Source of the DNA: JBEIUL01 sp044356865
GTDB lineage: Bacteria > Planctomycetota > Phycisphaerae > Phycisphaerales > SM1A02
Assembly: GCA_044356865.1 (NCBI GenBank)
Contig: JBIKVN010000066.1
Location: forward strand, 1 to 13,872
Reading direction: 5' to 3'
DNA length: 13,872 nt
Position 1 is the stretch's first letter. Each line of letters begins with the position of its first letter. Positions 13,818 through 13,872 of the stretch are shown one piece after another. The notes under the pieces are model-generated. The model ran no database searches, was not told the DNA's origin, and saw only the letters and a list, made by a program, of their open reading frames with translations. The translations under genes and the position numbers were made by a program.

Positions 13818-13872
13818 CGCCCGGCGAAACGGGCGCCGCGGCAGTGGGAACAGAAGAAGAAGTACGAGAACG

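Overview
The window is GC-rich bacterial DNA whose genes point to a planctomycete, most likely of the class Phycisphaerae. The clues are two secreted proteins ending in a paired dockerin-like module (two DxxGDG/DLDGNG-type calcium loops, each closing on a W-G pair), a protein with a PEP-CTERM-like tail of the 'PMPGAA ... RRRRR' kind, a DUF1573 protein, and large multidomain secreted enzymes. This assignment is inferred from protein families; there is no rRNA or marker gene to confirm it. I see no tRNA, rRNA, CRISPR array, transposase or phage gene.

Layout, left to right. (1) 1-64: part of a hairpin terminator and 3'-flank sequence that recurs at 13081-13151. (2) 65-5885: a divergent module. 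A secreted subtilase (minus strand) faces a winged-helix regulator (plus strand), which is followed 17 bp later by a secreted PDZ-esterase-propeller fusion. The 107-bp gap between the divergent genes holds a perfect TGTGAA-N10-TTCACA palindrome overlapping a promoter for the regulator. (3) 5815-9221: a minus-strand cluster read from 9221 downward. It encodes a secreted DUF1573 protein, an ECF-type sigma factor, a small one-TM protein whose start overlaps the sigma stop (ATGA), and a secreted YVTN-type beta-propeller with a dockerin-like end. The last gene overlaps the end of the convergent esterase fusion by 71 bp. (4) 9222-9482: divergent intergenic region with nested inverted repeats. (5) 9483-11573: a secreted alpha/beta-hydrolase with a C-terminal dockerin-like module. 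(6) 11681-12919: a cytoplasmic AAA_14/DUF4143 ATPase with its own palindromic promoter. (7) 12920-13136: a cluster of interlocking palindromes and an intrinsic terminator for the last gene. (8) 13137-13817 and possibly beyond the right edge: a PEP-CTERM-like surface protein.

Functionally the window is dominated by exported proteins: protease, two esterase-like hydrolases, two beta-propellers and a sortase-type substrate. They carry at least two different C-terminal sorting or docking signals. Two local regulators (a winged-helix repressor or activator, and a sigma factor with its small membrane partner) probably control them. The best candidates for undescribed biology are the protease/regulator/PDZ-esterase-propeller module and the DUF1573-sigma-TM protein-propeller operon; no function for either can be proved from the sequence alone. 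Because of the high GC content many long antisense open frames exist; they were treated as shadows.
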